A stretch of 64,000 nucleotides of DNA from Entoloma clypeatum (Eukaryota > Basidiomycota > Agaricomycetes > Agaricales > Entolomataceae): the NCBI GenBank assembly GCA_963565915.1, contig OY751495.1:1-64000 (forward strand), written 5' to 3'. The notes below the pieces were generated by a model, which saw only the letters and a program-made list of their open reading frames with translations, searched no databases and was not told where the DNA came from. Positions 8,482-21,305 of the stretch are shown here, in pieces. The position numbers were made by a program, and so were the translations under genes. Each line of letters opens with the position of its first letter. Within the stretch, counting starts at the first letter, position 1.

Positions 8482-11400
8482 TCACGCCTTCTGACCGAAT
8501 CTACCCAGCAATTCTGTGTACAAAACATCCGCATCATGACCACTCTTGAGTCCCCTATGTTCCTTTTTGAAGTGGTTTGAGATCAGGAAGGCGACGTCTG
8601 AAGCACAAAGTTAACGGGGGAAGACTTAACGGGGACCAACTCACCCAGACTCTGCTCAAAGTTCAAGCGAGGATCGCAGAACGACTGTCGGATTACAAAT
8701 CGTGAGTGCTCCGCAGTCACCCAAACAGATAAACAGCTTTGCCTGATATCTCAAACCCAACTCTTCCTCGCTCAACTCCATACTTCCACCGACGCATTCC
8801 GTGACACTGAAGCCTTCGTCGTTGAGCTCACCAGTAAACTCAAGGCTAACACCTCCAAGACGCGAGCCGCATTCGTTATGGATGCGCAAGCAGGCGGTGA
8901 GCTCCCGGATGATTGCCTCGAAATGGCGCGTCTTGAGGCCTCCAGACGAGGTTTGGGTGCTGAAGATGATTCAGTATTCGATAGGGTAAATGAAAGAGCG
9001 AATCCGGAAGCGGTGCGAAGACACGAAGAAAGGCATCAAATGTCCCAGGTGACCGAGAGAGGGCAAGATTCGCCGAACGAGATCCAGTTGAAATGAGCGA
9101 GCATCAGTGAAGGAAGAAGAAGAGAACAAAAGAGGAGCCATCAGGGTACAGCCTTTGCAGGTAGAGGGATGTCACTTACTTCCCATGCATCGGATCACAT
9201 ACCCAGACGACAGGGTGGCCTGACTTTTGAACAGAGGCAATATGCCTTGGAAGGTGAGCTTCGATCTGGATTGAGGTGGAAAATTAGGCGACCGCTCCGT
9301 CTCGATCGCAAGAGAAGAAGAGGGAAACGTAAAAAGATAACATACCTTCCCGACACCATACCTGGTAATCAACGTCACTCGTCCCGGCTCTTGGTCTGGA
9401 TTTACAACTAAAAATAGGGGATTTGGTATGGAGAAAATGATGAGGGAGCTGATAGAATTTCATAAAAGAGGAAACGGCATCACAAGAAAGCCAGCACGCA
9501 GAAAGAAATGGCATTCACTAAGCGACTTGCGCGACTCAAAGGTAAACAGCACCGTAAGCGGAAAAGAATGGACACCGCGGCCCAAGTTGGAGTGGAAGAT
9601 CAAAGACCAGAAGACTCACTGTCTAACAAGCCAGTCAACTCCTCTCCGGCTAGGCTCGGACCCACCTTGATCCCGATAGGATTCCTGATTCCTCTGAAGT
9701 ATTCCATGTGCGCGCCCGTTAATTGTCTCGTCCTATCGCCTATCCACAAGAAATGTGCCGACGTGTTATAATGCGCCTTCTTATTCATCATCGTCTTCAA
9801 GTTCTGAACCTTCATGGAACCTTGTCCGTGAGCATCGAAATAAAACTTCCCTTCAGGGCCTGAAGGAGAACAGATAGCAGAGGAAGTAGCCGAGACGGCA
9901 GCGGAGGAGGGCGAGGGGTACGAAAAGTCGCCTCCAGGGATGACAAATTCGCGCGTGAGCGCTTGCTCGTAGTCGAGCATTAATCCCTCGTGGCTGAAAA
10001 ATCTCTTATCAGTATCGGATGCAAGAGGATGGTGTTATAAGATACACAAGGAATGAAATAAGAGACACGTCGAGCCTCAACGCACCTGGTATAGAAATCT
10101 ACCTCTCCGGTCGTATTCCTCCCTCCGCCACGCTCATATGAAGTAACAGGTGAAGCCCCGATCGTACGGCTAAAATCCAACGCGTCGGACAAGCCATCAA
10201 GAATAGTTTCAAACTCGCGGCTGTGGGTGAGGTGAGCGAGTTGACAATGTAGCGTACAAAGGGGGAAGGGACATAACGTAACAAAGGAGTGAGATGTAGA
10301 GAAGACAGCGAAAGAAACGGAAGGAGTGACTTCCGGATACAGGAGGGCGAAGAGCCAAATGGAACAGAAGAAGGATATAAGCCCGCAGCCAATAAAATAG
10401 AAGAAATCGAGTCATCTTTCGCAGCAAAGAGCAAAGGGAAAACAAGGCGACGGGAGCGCCAAGCGTACATATTTAATCGTGCCCACATTCCTCCATGGAA
10501 AGACCAGGACAAGAGAACAGGAGGATAGCGGAGGAAAAATTGCAATGCCCTAGGTCGCCGCCACGAGGCCGAGGCCCGAGGGGCGGGACTGGAAGATGGC
10601 AGCGCACATATAGCGAAGGGAAGAACAGGGTGCACATGTGATCGAGTAAATTAAGATGACACCGACATAGGGAAGGGAATCGACAAGAAAGGAGAGAACA
10701 TAAAATGAGGGACGGACATACCGCAAAGCTTTGCTTCTGACATGCGCCAAACTCCACGCCCGAGGATGATGCTGATGTAGCGACGCGAACCCAGATGAGA
10801 GCAGACTGCGTACGTGGTTAAGGGTAGCTGCTGAATGGAAATATGCACTTTCAACGGTGATTAGTTTGATGTAACGCCTAGATAAGTATACCCACCTAAG
10901 CAGCCGCTCCGGATTTGGCGTACGATCCTCATGGTCCAACCTATGTTCGACAAACCCTTCATTAATAGCGTGAACGCCAAAAGGGGGGATGGTACGTGCC
11001 CATTAACATTGTCTCCTCTGCCAGCCAAAGTTAGTGTTCGAAACAAAGGAGATAAAACAGTTCACGCACCGGAAACTAAGCACTTCCTTTACGCTTCCAT
11101 CGCATAATGTAACGCGTTCAACGTTGCTGCTACGCGGTTTAGCATACTGTCCCGCGATGCGACCCACGCGGACCTGCGTGAAGGGTTGAATCAAACACAT
11201 TCAGGGTCGAGGGATATATGCTAAAGGCGAGGGCACACGCAGACTCTGGTTGATCCACAATACATAAGGTATACTTAGAAGTGAGAACAACGCATATATG
11301 CGCGGATAAAAGGATGATATTAGAGAATGTAAACGGCGACTCACCACGGGCAAACGAGCTCCCCAGACGAGAATGAGAGAAAAGGACAGAATAAGACCAA

Positions 11401-12152
11401 TCTTGGCGGAGATGTTCTCCTGCAATGGGTATTGAGCACGACGAGAAACGTTATAGAAGTGAACAAAAATGAGAGGAAAAAGCAAAAAAAATCGAGCTTG
11501 ACGCAAGGAGACGGGGGACACGTACATGGGTGCAAGCATCGAAGCTCTCGGCACAATCCCCGGCGTGCAGCAGAAACGCCTCATTGCGTTGCACAAGGCT
11601 GAGCTGGTGGCGCAGGCGTTCGATCTAAGGGTAGAACGGGAATCAGCACGGGGCGAGGCAGTGGCAGGGCAGCGAGATGAGAAGGCGAGATCCGTGGAGC
11701 ACGAATCCTGCATTGCGCGGCCTCGTGTCATTGGCTTTCGGAAAGACGGAAGACGGGAAGTTGTTTCATGACGCATATACTCACCTCGGAGGGGGTAACT
11801 AATGAGGGGAGCGTATTGAGCTTGCTGAGGACTCTAGAAGCAAAAGGGACGTTATTATCCGGGTATATGCGCAAGAAAAGAAAAGGCGGGGCGAAGGGAA
11901 AGGGTCGAGGCGTGGAATAGAGTAGAAAAACGTGGCAATGTGCGGCCGATTCTGATGCTCACCTCCCTAGATGCTGTCCATCGGGATAGGTTACGTCCTG
12001 ATATACGTAAAACGCGTCAGGAATTGCCTCCAGGCGCGAGTGTATCGCCCATATAGATGGTAAACATGATCGCTACTCGCCTGCGCGATGGGCTTCGTCT
12101 TCCACGACGACGGCGACCATTCTGAGGCGTTGGAAACGGCAGACGAGGACAT
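8482..12152 (-). CDS. class II 3-deoxy-7-phosphoheptulonate (DAHP) synthase
   Basis: This enzyme condenses phosphoenolpyruvate with erythrose-4-phosphate, the first step of the shikimate pathway to aromatic amino acids. Sixteen exons keep phase throughout: 12152-12081, 11997-11963, 11833-11785, 11624-11526, 11419-11345, 11173-11070, 11017-10996, 10927-10896, 10847-10722, 10220-10086, 9993-9620, 9407-9346, 9265-9180, 8959-8743, 8684-8645 and 8597-8482. They give 547 aa. Family motifs appear in order: WSPSSW near the N-terminus, [65 protein letters not shown] and VTECVGGS. Introns 1 and 14 use GC donors. An insert of roughly 50 residues precedes the SAHFLWIG block. Exons 7-8 and the 501-nt ninth intron are the least certain. 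A broken copy of the 3' end lies at 38879-39371. Confidence 0.92.
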
Positions 12153-13467
12153 TCTCGAAGGCAAAAAGCGGAGTGCAGAATGAGGATGGGTCGAGATGGT
12201 GGTGGAGCGGAAGAAAGAGAGTTGGTGGACTTGCGATGAAGAAGCACGTCACGATTGATCGTGTCCCCAATGCCGATTCCCGATTCCGAGCAAAGCCACG
12301 TGCGAGCGTGACGAATCAGTTCGTATGTTTTTCCGTGGCAACAACATTGTGGACCGTGACTGTTCTCATAGACTCATCATGGGTTTCCGAGGAAAATCTC
12401 AGATACATGATCTTCAGGGTCAGGCTGGAGCAACAGCAGTGAGTACTATGTACCAGGATCGTTCCAATGGTACACTCCTAAGCTTGGCGTTTGTGTCGTC
12501 CAGGGACAACTAAAGCTGTTTCTTGCGGTAAAATATGAATCATCCTCGGACGACACGGTACTATGATCACTCAATTCAATCACTATCTCAGGTCCCGTCA
12601 CCGGTCAAGGACTATTTGAGGACTAGTCTGGGCTACCTCCTTTGCGCTCAGCCCGTTGACTTTTCCCCATGACCATACACCTGTCATGGATTCATGAGCC
12701 CACGACCTTTTGGACTGTCGCCGGGCACGCGTTCCTCATTACTTACACAAATGGCTAACAGCGTGAGTTCCCCATGATCTCTCCTCACCTGGCCTCGCGT
12801 ATTGACCCTTCACACCTTCCCTTCACTTAACAGGGAACGAGGTGGAAGGGTCGCTGAGGCAGTTGTATATTTTCGACCCTGAGCTGCATTAAAAGAGAAA
12901 TTGTTAATTATCCGCGGACGTCAACCGTCGATCCCATGGGCGTTACTGTTCGCCTCCCAAGGCCCGTGTATCCTCGGCATGTAAACCCCTACAATTAGGG
13001 GTATTTACAAATGGAACCGTCCTCCTCGTACAATGCTAACCCAGGCTATCTATCCATACACGACAACGAAATAGTGCTCTTTCATGAGCGCGGACGAAAG
13101 AACGGGGAGGGCGGTGATGCAGAAGGTGAAGAACGTCGAGACGCCTCTGAGGGATCCACCTGGTCAAGAACCTTTTGGGGCATCTTACGTCTCCCGAAAG
13201 CCAAACTTTATTACTGTATCAGGTCACAAACTCAGGTCCGCGAATCTCATGCAGGTTCGCCAATTGTTTTCGCCGTCTTCGAATCTCCATGGAATTTCGC
13301 TCTAACTGCCGCTCGCCCCCGCGGCTACCAACACCCTCGCCTAGCATATAAGATGCATCATCCACGTTATAGACCTTCACCCCGCTTGCGTCTCAACCGA
13401 GTCCCCACTCCTTCAACGGTCGACGCTGTTGTCGCACCGCTTCCACCACCTTCGACAGCAATCAACG
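12153..13467. other. intergenic stretch between divergent genes
   Basis: This 1.3-kb region separates the 5' ends of the DAHP synthase gene (minus) and the methyltransferase gene (plus), so it should contain both promoters. A small hairpin lies at about 12980-13008 (ACCCCT with AGGGGT). A 186-codon frame at 13011-13571 overlaps the methyltransferase start in another frame and has no family features. Confidence 0.5.
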
Positions 13468-14270
13468 ATGTCTCTCGCCCGCGCAGTCCTCACGACAGGT
13501 CAAGCATTCGCCAACCAACTCGCCTGCACCCCGCCCAACCCAACCCCCCCAGAACACCGGTATCACACTGAGGAGCCCTACATTCTTCAAATCGCACCCC
13601 TTATCTTTCGCGTACGTCATATCCACCCCCTCTCTTGCTTTGGAATTCCCGCACTAATGTCCTCTCCCCTCCATAGATACATCAATACGTGACATATGGC
13701 TGCACGTTCTTCGAGATCCTCTCCTACCTCATCACGGTCGCGCCTGCTTCCTTTTCCGTCCCTCCACTACCATTACTCCCAGACCCCCAACAAAACCCAA
13801 TGACCCTCACGCCGCTCGCCTTCCTGGGAATCGTTTCTGTCGTCCTCGGAAGTTACATCCGTCTCGACTGCTTCTCTGCCCTCGGCGCACTCTTCACCTT
13901 CGACCTCACCCTCCACCCCTCCCACACGCTCATCACCTCCCGTTTCTACGCCTATGTTCGCCACCCAGCCTACACGGGTTCCCTTCTCGTCGTCGCAGGT
14001 CTTGCTATGACTCACCTTACCTCGGGCTCATGGTTAACAGAGTGTGGTCCCCTCGCGCTCGCGGCCCAGGCCATCAACTCTGTGCTAGGGACAGGACTCA
14101 AAGGAGCCTTCCTAGCTGCGGCTATAACGACCATGTGGTGGGCGTGGACTATCAGTGTCGGCATAAGCCGCGCCCGCGCAGAAGATGCACAGATGCGGAA
14201 GGTCTTCGGGCAAGAATGGGAAACGTGGGCTGCAGAAGTCGCATGGTGGTTCTTCCCTGGAATCATCTGA
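13468..14270 (+). CDS. ICMT/PEMT-family membrane methyltransferase
   Basis: Two exons, 13468-13611 and 13677-14270, with a 65-nt GT-AG intron, encode 245 aa. The C-terminal half has the RHPAYTG motif (about residues 143-149), characteristic of isoprenylcysteine carboxyl methyltransferases and related phospholipid methyltransferases, followed by a hydrophobic stretch and a terminal ARAEDAQMRKVFG-type motif ending in WFFPGII. Several hydrophobic segments predict a multipass membrane protein. Whether the substrate is a prenylated protein or a small molecule cannot be told. The first in-frame ATG before the conserved region was chosen. Confidence 0.85.
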
Positions 14271-15108
14271 GCGGCTGACCGCCATCCTACCCGAGGTGAG
14301 CAGGGTCTTAACTCCGAGTCATCCAGCCGACAGCTAACAACTTTTAGAATGAGACAAAAAAAAACCGACATTGCACTCACTGGCTTGTCACTCTTCACAA
14401 AAACCCACACCGCATAACTTTGTTTCTCCTGCTTTACGCACTCACTCCTCGGCTGCAGGCCTCCCTATTTACCCTCTGATACAATGCAACGCTCACCCAC
14501 TTACGACATTTCCTGACGAACTACCATCGGACAAGGAAGGACGCTTTCCGCTGTATATTTACAAGTCGATTTACCTACTAGATCTCTTCAGGCTATATAT
14601 TTACTACGCAGCGCGTGCCCGTTAAACCGACTAATTTTTCATTGATCCTGTTGTCAAATATAATCACTTTGCATTCAAATTTGACTTGGATAAAACTTAT
14701 TAAACCTTCGGTCCCTGCGACCGTTGATTCATTGGTTGAAACACCACACAGCAACTTCGTTTTGAGACCCCACCTTGCTCGCGTCGGTCACGAATTAACA
14801 TCACTGGAATGAGATCCGTTCTTTACATATTTGTCTGCGAGCCAACGCGACAGTGCCAAGTGGTACGAATAGTAAAACCCTGCATAGCATCTTGAACTTA
14901 TTCCTCTCCATATGACTCGGTTCATTTCAAAGAAAGGACCGCTGTTTCCGTGGAGTCAGTGTATGTAGTAGCAGGTGAATCCGAAGCGCAAAAAGAAATA
15001 CGACTTTTCGACCTAAAAATAACAACAATTAAATAGTATCACGTACATAGTCGTCGCCGAGAAAACGCATATGCGCAAGCTGCTGCTGAGCCGAAAATTT
15101 CAAGACCG
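14271..15108. other. intergenic stretch, nothing recognised
   Basis: This AT-richer region between convergent genes contains only short open frames. The 3' untranslated regions of the methyltransferase and F-box genes presumably lie here. Confidence 0.5.
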
Positions 15109-17740
15109 TCAATCCCTCCTCCGACTCATCACAAATGCCCCCTCCCACGCCGGCAACGCCGGGTCGACCCTCGCAATCCTCCAATTCCCCACAAAGTTCT
15201 CTCCACCTACAAGGTAACCATAAAACAACACATTTCCGAGATGGCTGTCGCGCTCAAACTTTGGCTTCCGCAATATCGCGATAAGACCGTCCCACATTCG
15301 TACGCGGCCGTAGTAAGTAAAGTGGTTGAAGGCGTCCCCGTGCCGTTGGGGAGTCTGTGAGGAGATTGAACACTTCTGAGAATTTTATGCGGGCTGGAAG
15401 AAAGGTCAAACATACCTCCCCGACTAGATAGATATCTCTGATGCCGGTGCATGTTCCTTTCGCCAGCTTCGTCCTATCATGGGCTGGGGGCAACGGGGGG
15501 TACACGTTCCCTTGTTCATCTGTGTCGAACCCATAGGAAGGGTCCCATTCGTCCAGTAACGTGTCGTAGCTCACGGCGGAGGCTGTGCTGCTGCTTGTAC
15601 ATTCGTCCCCATCCTCGTCCTCCCCATCCCCCTCCCCCTCCTCGCCCGACGAGGGAGGTCCACTAGCCCCAAGCGCTCCTCGAGTTTTCTTCGCCTCTTC
15701 CTCGGCGCGTTCCTTCTCTAACTGCTTGCTCACCCTTCGCCTCGCCAAGCACTCCTCACAATCCAACTGATCATGCTGATACCCCGTCCAGCATCCTTTC
15801 TCCTCCTCATAGACAGCACTCGCACTCGCCTCCAGACGAACTGCGTCGTTCCCAAGCCCAATCCCATTTGATCCCTCGCCCGCCCCACGCTGCCAACATG
15901 GAAAGACAGCCTGCCTCACTCTGCCCCACTCGTCCGTCACCGCGATCTCTACGTTATCTTCCCCTCGGAGGCCTTGGCCCTCGCGAAGTCTAAAGGTCGT
16001 GGTCCCAGACTCGCCAGCGAACCACGCATTGTTCATGTTGTCGTCGGTCTCCTCTGTCTCCTCATCCTCTTCGTTGTCAACAAAAGGACCCAGCTCGTCG
16101 CCATGATCGACCCCGACAATGCCATGTGCCTCCCTAAACTCCACAAATATGAAATCGAACATCACCCTCAACCTTTCCTCCGTGAACTCTTCCGGTTTTG
16201 TCGGGTTCTCGAGAAGCGCTTGGAGCTCGCTCTCCCCGGGTGTCTAAACAAGCAAAGGTTACGAAAATCATCAGTCAACATCCCTGAACCAACCGGAGGA
16301 AAACTGACCACCATCCGTCCCTGCCAGAACCCATCCATGCAACCAGGTTCGTACACCCTCCCATATGGGACACGCGTCGGCAGCCGCATAGGATCCCCAC
16401 AGAGGCGAGAACGCCACCAGTCCGCGTTCCACATTGTGCTTTTCAAAGGCAAGTTCGCGTCCGAACCCTGGCGTCGCGAGCCCGTGTGAGGTGCCTTGCC
16501 GTCCCAGCGCGCGGTGACCGGCCCACCGCCCTCCATAGGTTCCCGGAAAAGGTCACCAAAGAGCGCATCTGGTGAAGCGTTGTCCCCAAGGCCCCACTTC
16601 CACCTCCAGGTATTCTCCAACGCGTTCCGATCCTCCGTCAGACTTCCACCGCCTCGCTCGTCCCGTCCCTGTCCCAAGGGAAGCCTCGCATACCACCCCC
16701 AGTTGAACTCGTTTAACACGTCCTTGGTGGGTGCAATCCCGGAATTCCCCGACGCGATCCACTCCTCCCTCGTCTGTGCCAAAAAATCCGGGATGTGTAC
16801 TGGTGTGACCTCGTTGAGGGCAAAGAAGAGGAGCTTGGCCGCAGGAGCAGCGAGCGGGACGGTGATGATGGGGCTGGTAGAGTAATGAATCTCGTTATGG
16901 GTGCGGAGGGATGGGGGAAAGACGGGATATTTCCCATGAACGGTTTGAATTGTCGAGGTGGTTTGTATCGTCATGTCGGGTGGCCAGATGAATGGTATGT
17001 GGAAATAGTTTGGCGGGGCTTCAGCCACAGGATAGCGATACGGAAAGAGCACGAAGGGGAGGAGGATCTTGATGAGCTGGCGGCGTTCCTCTTCCGGTTG
17101 GTTCTTGAGGCTTTCTGTAACGCCGATCAGAGTGAACTACGTAAAATGAGATGAATGGAACGAACAAACCTTGGGACGTCAACATCCACATGAGCCAGAG
17201 GGAACACGCGTTCAATCTGTTCTCTAAAGCCCAGCCGTGATTCATCCGACTCCCCTCGTACGTCCTGCTTTGCACGACGCGCTTGAGAAGAGGCCCGAGG
17301 TTCGCCCACTCCAAGAGCTGCCGCGAATTCTTGCCGTCGTCTTCATACATCATAAGGAGGGCCGTCTCCAGCGCCTCTTCCAAACCAACATCGGGGACGG
17401 GCTCCCAGATGCTTTGATGGTACCCGGCGTACCGGTTCGCGACGCGAAGGACCTGCATGGCCTGGCAGTACCGCGCGAGTTGGTCAGCATAGTGTTCAGG
17501 CGCCGGGGTGACTGCCCGCTGCTTGATGGCGGCGGAGTCGAATTTGTGTCGGAAAATACGGGCCCAGAGGCCGGAATTGTCGACGGGGGACAAGAGATCG
17601 TAAATTCTAACGGAGGTCAGCAAGAGAGGAAGCAAAACCCAGGGCGGCCCTAGTGGCTGGAGGGCGGAGAGCTCAAAAGCGATTTCTGTGAGGATTTCTA
17701 GGGGGAGATGGATGAGCGAGGGAAGTTGGTGAGGAAACAT
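15109..17740 (-). CDS. F-box domain protein
   Basis: Four exons, 17740-17170, 17114-16309, 16243-15416 and 15354-15109, are joined by GT-AG introns of 55, 65 and 61 nt and encode 816 aa. An F-box-like motif (LPLEILTEIAFEL, about residues 12-24, followed by LLTSVRIYDLL) opens the protein. Such proteins recruit substrates to SCF ubiquitin ligases through Skp1. The rest has a conserved-looking Trp-rich middle (WRWKWGLGD and NADWWRSRLCGD), an acidic/Ser-rich linker around residues 640-690 and a C-terminal part rich in aromatic residues. Substrate unknown. The second acceptor (17115) was preferred because it keeps phase with a 55-nt intron. Confidence 0.8.
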
Positions 17741-19926
17741 GGGGTCGATACGTAGGAGAGGGGAACCAAAAATGGCGAGACGTCGAGGTTTACATACAAG
17801 TCAATGGCACGACAAGCACGGCAGATACCGCGGCATGCTCTCAACGCGATCAAATCTCACGGCTACGACACACCTCTGCCCCTTGATCCCCGTCTTGACA
17901 TATGATCGGCGTCCACAGCTTGAGCAAATCAGGGTTGCCATCAACTGCCGTCGTCTCCCAACTCAAGCTGCATGACCCCCTTGCAATGCTCAATGAATTC
18001 CGTCTGCTCTGCAGTTGACTGCTTTTTATTCATGGCCGCGCGTGAAGCCATCTGTCTAAAAGCGATATCACTGCATCCAGGATTCCAGGTTCTCTGAACC
18101 CGCGTACCCCTGGAATCAGAAACGGAAAAAGGGACCCAGGCGGTTGGACGGCGGCCCACTATGTACATAATCGCACCATAAGTTAAGGATCAGTAACCGG
18201 TAAAATGCTTGTGTCCGAAGAACATTGGGCAAAACTGCAAAAACAAACCAAAGGTGGCAGCGTGAAAACTCGACCACTCATGCCATGGCCGCCCATCTCA
18301 CCAAAGTGACAGGTAGCGGAATATACCCCACCCAATCGGCGTATTCCGTTGTTTAACTCAAGATTTGATGGAGCAGGCACCTTGATCCTCCAAGCAGTTC
18401 ATAAAACGTGAGAGCTGACGATGGAAATTTCGGTTCAGCAATATTCAATTGAGGAATGCTTTGGGAACGTGTGCCACTCCTTTTAGTACTCTAGCGTCTG
18501 GCAGCAACGTTTTGATTCGCCCACTTCGTTGGCAACAAATGGTTCACGCTTAGTTCCCGCCTTTTGATTTGATACAAGTGTCGTGAACGCCCAAGTTAGT
18601 ACAACGAGAACATTTCCGAGTGCTTTGGCGTGTGCGATTGACCGATACAAAGATCTTCAAGTTCCGCTCCTGATAAGCCATTTAGTAAAGAGAGAGTTCC
18701 TTAAGTGCAAACCCCTTTGCCCTCTCAGTCGTTCCGCATAGGAATATACTTTTGTCAACAGCTTCCAGTGTCTTGGATTCAAGATCTTCACCGTGACCCA
18801 ATCAGTGACTGCACAGGAAAAAGGAGAGATCGAAATTTTTAGCATGCGATTCGAACTCCCAGTACTTAGCTAGACTGAAATTGACGCCAAATGGATTCAT
18901 TGTGCAATGTGCAGAGGTTTGAGGAATCGAGATGTGGACGACATGGTGATCTGATAAGCATTCAGATCTTCAGATCTACATACTGGCAACGGTACCGATT
19001 ACGGATAAAGCGGGGCCCCGCACTATCGATCTATGGCAGTCAAGGTAAGTAAAGTAAACCCTTTCTCTTATCGAAAAAAATTGCGGGAAATGCGATTTTC
19101 AAGCCCAGGACTCTCACTGAAGCATGTGCATTCAAATCGCAATGATGTATCGAGCACTGCTGTCACTGCCATTTCTGTTCGAGCGTCCGGGTCTGGAACG
19201 ATCAAATGGGGTACTTAGATTTTTAATATGCGGTTGTGTGTGTAAACTCGGCTGCCAGCGGTATGTCTCTATCGATTCTTGAACGGGCTGAAGTCCCATC
19301 CAGCTTCCACTGCCAGCACGATGACGATTCGGAGGCTTCAATTTACAAGGTTCAATTTGCACCGACATCGCACCTTGACAAGATGAGCTATCGGCACTGC
19401 ATCACGACGAACGATGTAGATGTACCGAAAGATAACCCCACACACTCAAGTCATCTCACCCCGGATCTTCGCAGAGTCCATCAGGGTCACTGCCTCTTCT
19501 GAGCAGCCTCGTGGTCAACTATCAAGCACTCATGACGACTTTTCGACTCTCTCACAATTCAATGTCATGACATCGAGGCGACCAGCTTACCATTGAAATC
19601 ACATTTACCCAACAAAACGAGCGCGCGTGAAAAACTCAGCTCATTTTACGCGGCGTTTAGGCCTCGAGGCAGATCGAGGACACTGGGTTCCAATATGTAC
19701 GTACTCGTGATTAGATGTTTCCCCTCTCTCCCCGCACGGATGTTTTTCGGCACTCTGAGTATTTGAATCCAGACCAGCGCTCGCTTCCCTCTCCCGGACT
19801 ACTACCAATCCTCCCCCGCCTTCGCTCAATCCCCCCAGAAGACAGTTTTCCCACACAAGTACGCGTAGTACTATACTCATATCACTCCTTCCCTCTCCCT
19901 TGACCATTCTCGTCACTCTCACACAG

Positions 19927-20893
19927 TGACTGTCACCGAAGATTCCTACGCGAAACCGTCAAGAACACGACAGGCTAAACGGCCTCAATATTCTCCTCTG
20001 TATGAGAGGCTCGTATCTCGGGAGAAATACCGCCTCTTCCAGCCGCTTTTCTCGTCTTCTGCGACATCTACGAGCACTACAAAAACGCACAAGGTGAGAG
20101 TACCTTCCACCCCCCACGCTGTTCGTCAGGGATCGTCTGATCGTGTGCCGTCGCTCTTTCCTTCCAACAGTTCACCCCTTCTGCGCAGCCGTTGACATCC
20201 TCCCACCGTAAAAACGATAGTCGATGGAGCGAAATTCTCCCCACGTCCATCATGAAAGACAGGCAATTCGTCACAGGAGGACTCGACGGATATTCTTCGG
20301 GAAAAGTCGAATGCGATCCGGGATCTGTAAACCTCGGCAGTCCTCTGAACGCTCCCACAGGCCCGGGCCTGACAACCCTCGGGATATCGGATGCTCGTGT
20401 TGCGGCTCTCCCCAGTCAGGGCACGCCAGGATCCCTCGGTTTTCCCGCTCTCCAACTTCCTGGCGAGTATCACCATCGAACAGTCGCTGACGAACAACAC
20501 TCTTCCTACTCGGAACTGGCTGCCAATATCCCTTTTTTCTCGGAGTCGAAGATGAACCGGACGGAGGAGATCCGCGATGACGGACCTATAGTAGGACCAG
20601 AACCACGATTCCACCGCGCGTCGCTTGACTACCCCATTTCATCATATGCGTCCGCACCTGATCCCTGCGCGCACCAGGCGGGCGCTAGGCCAAAGTCGCC
20701 AGTTTTAGACCGGAGGAAGGGCCCAAGCTCGAAGTCAAGGCGGTACTCATGCCCGAATAGTGCAAGTGGTTTCCGCAGGGGACGGGGGATCGCGATGAGT
20801 ACGGGGTCAGAGTGCGTGATATGTTTTGATCATGCGATGTATCAATTCTTAATCGAACTTATATTTTTCAGAGTTTCAGTGTGTGCGGCATGA
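19927..20893 (+). CDS. unassigned Ser/Pro-rich protein, copy 1 (5' end unresolved)
   Basis: Three exons keep phase: 19927-20093, 20171-20811 and 20872-20893, with GT-AG introns, ending at a TGA. The first listed exon begins at an acceptor in phase 1, so at least one 5' exon is missing from this model. An ATG-initiated open stretch at 19715-19858 lies upstream but does not join in phase. The product is hydrophilic, rich in Ser, Pro and Arg, and without a domain I recognise. An identical-looking copy lies at 25502-26468. Confidence 0.45.
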
Positions 20894-21305
20894 TAATGCA
20901 ATTTGGTAACTAGAGCGTGGTCAGCGATGGAAGGTAATGGGGGAAGAGAGGGATGCTAGTCTTGATTATCAGATGTGATGCGATTGCAGTAAAATTCAGG
21001 CGCCTACATGTCTTGTTCCACATCGGAAACGCAGCCGTCGAAAGACTCTTTTTTATGCGCAGGGTTCAGTCATTCTCATGGCCCAAGCGATGACTGTATC
21101 AGGCATTGCATGCTGGATAGACAGGGAGGGGGGCTATCCTGAGCTTCCAGTCGTCAAATTGAAAAATTAAAGCCGCAGGCAGCGTATAGCGCTCATCGAT
21201 TAAGTATCATCATCTGTATCATAAAGTAAAATTCAACTCTACGCGTTTAACCCAAGGTAACAAACAGTCCGCCCAACCTGCTCCGAGTCAAGGCCAGATA
21301 AATCG

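Noticed and set aside
10099..10635. 178-codon minus frame in the long DAHP synthase intron
   Set aside because: No similarity to the enzyme, and the flanking exons join in phase without it.
11201..11776. 191-codon minus frame in the DAHP synthase region
   Set aside because: It spans introns; only short pieces (GDCAE exon in another frame, LVWGARLPV) are real coding sequence.
13011..13571. 186-codon plus-strand frame before the methyltransferase
   Set aside because: It overlaps the methyltransferase first exon in another frame, is Pro/Arg-rich and has no family features; likely leader sequence.
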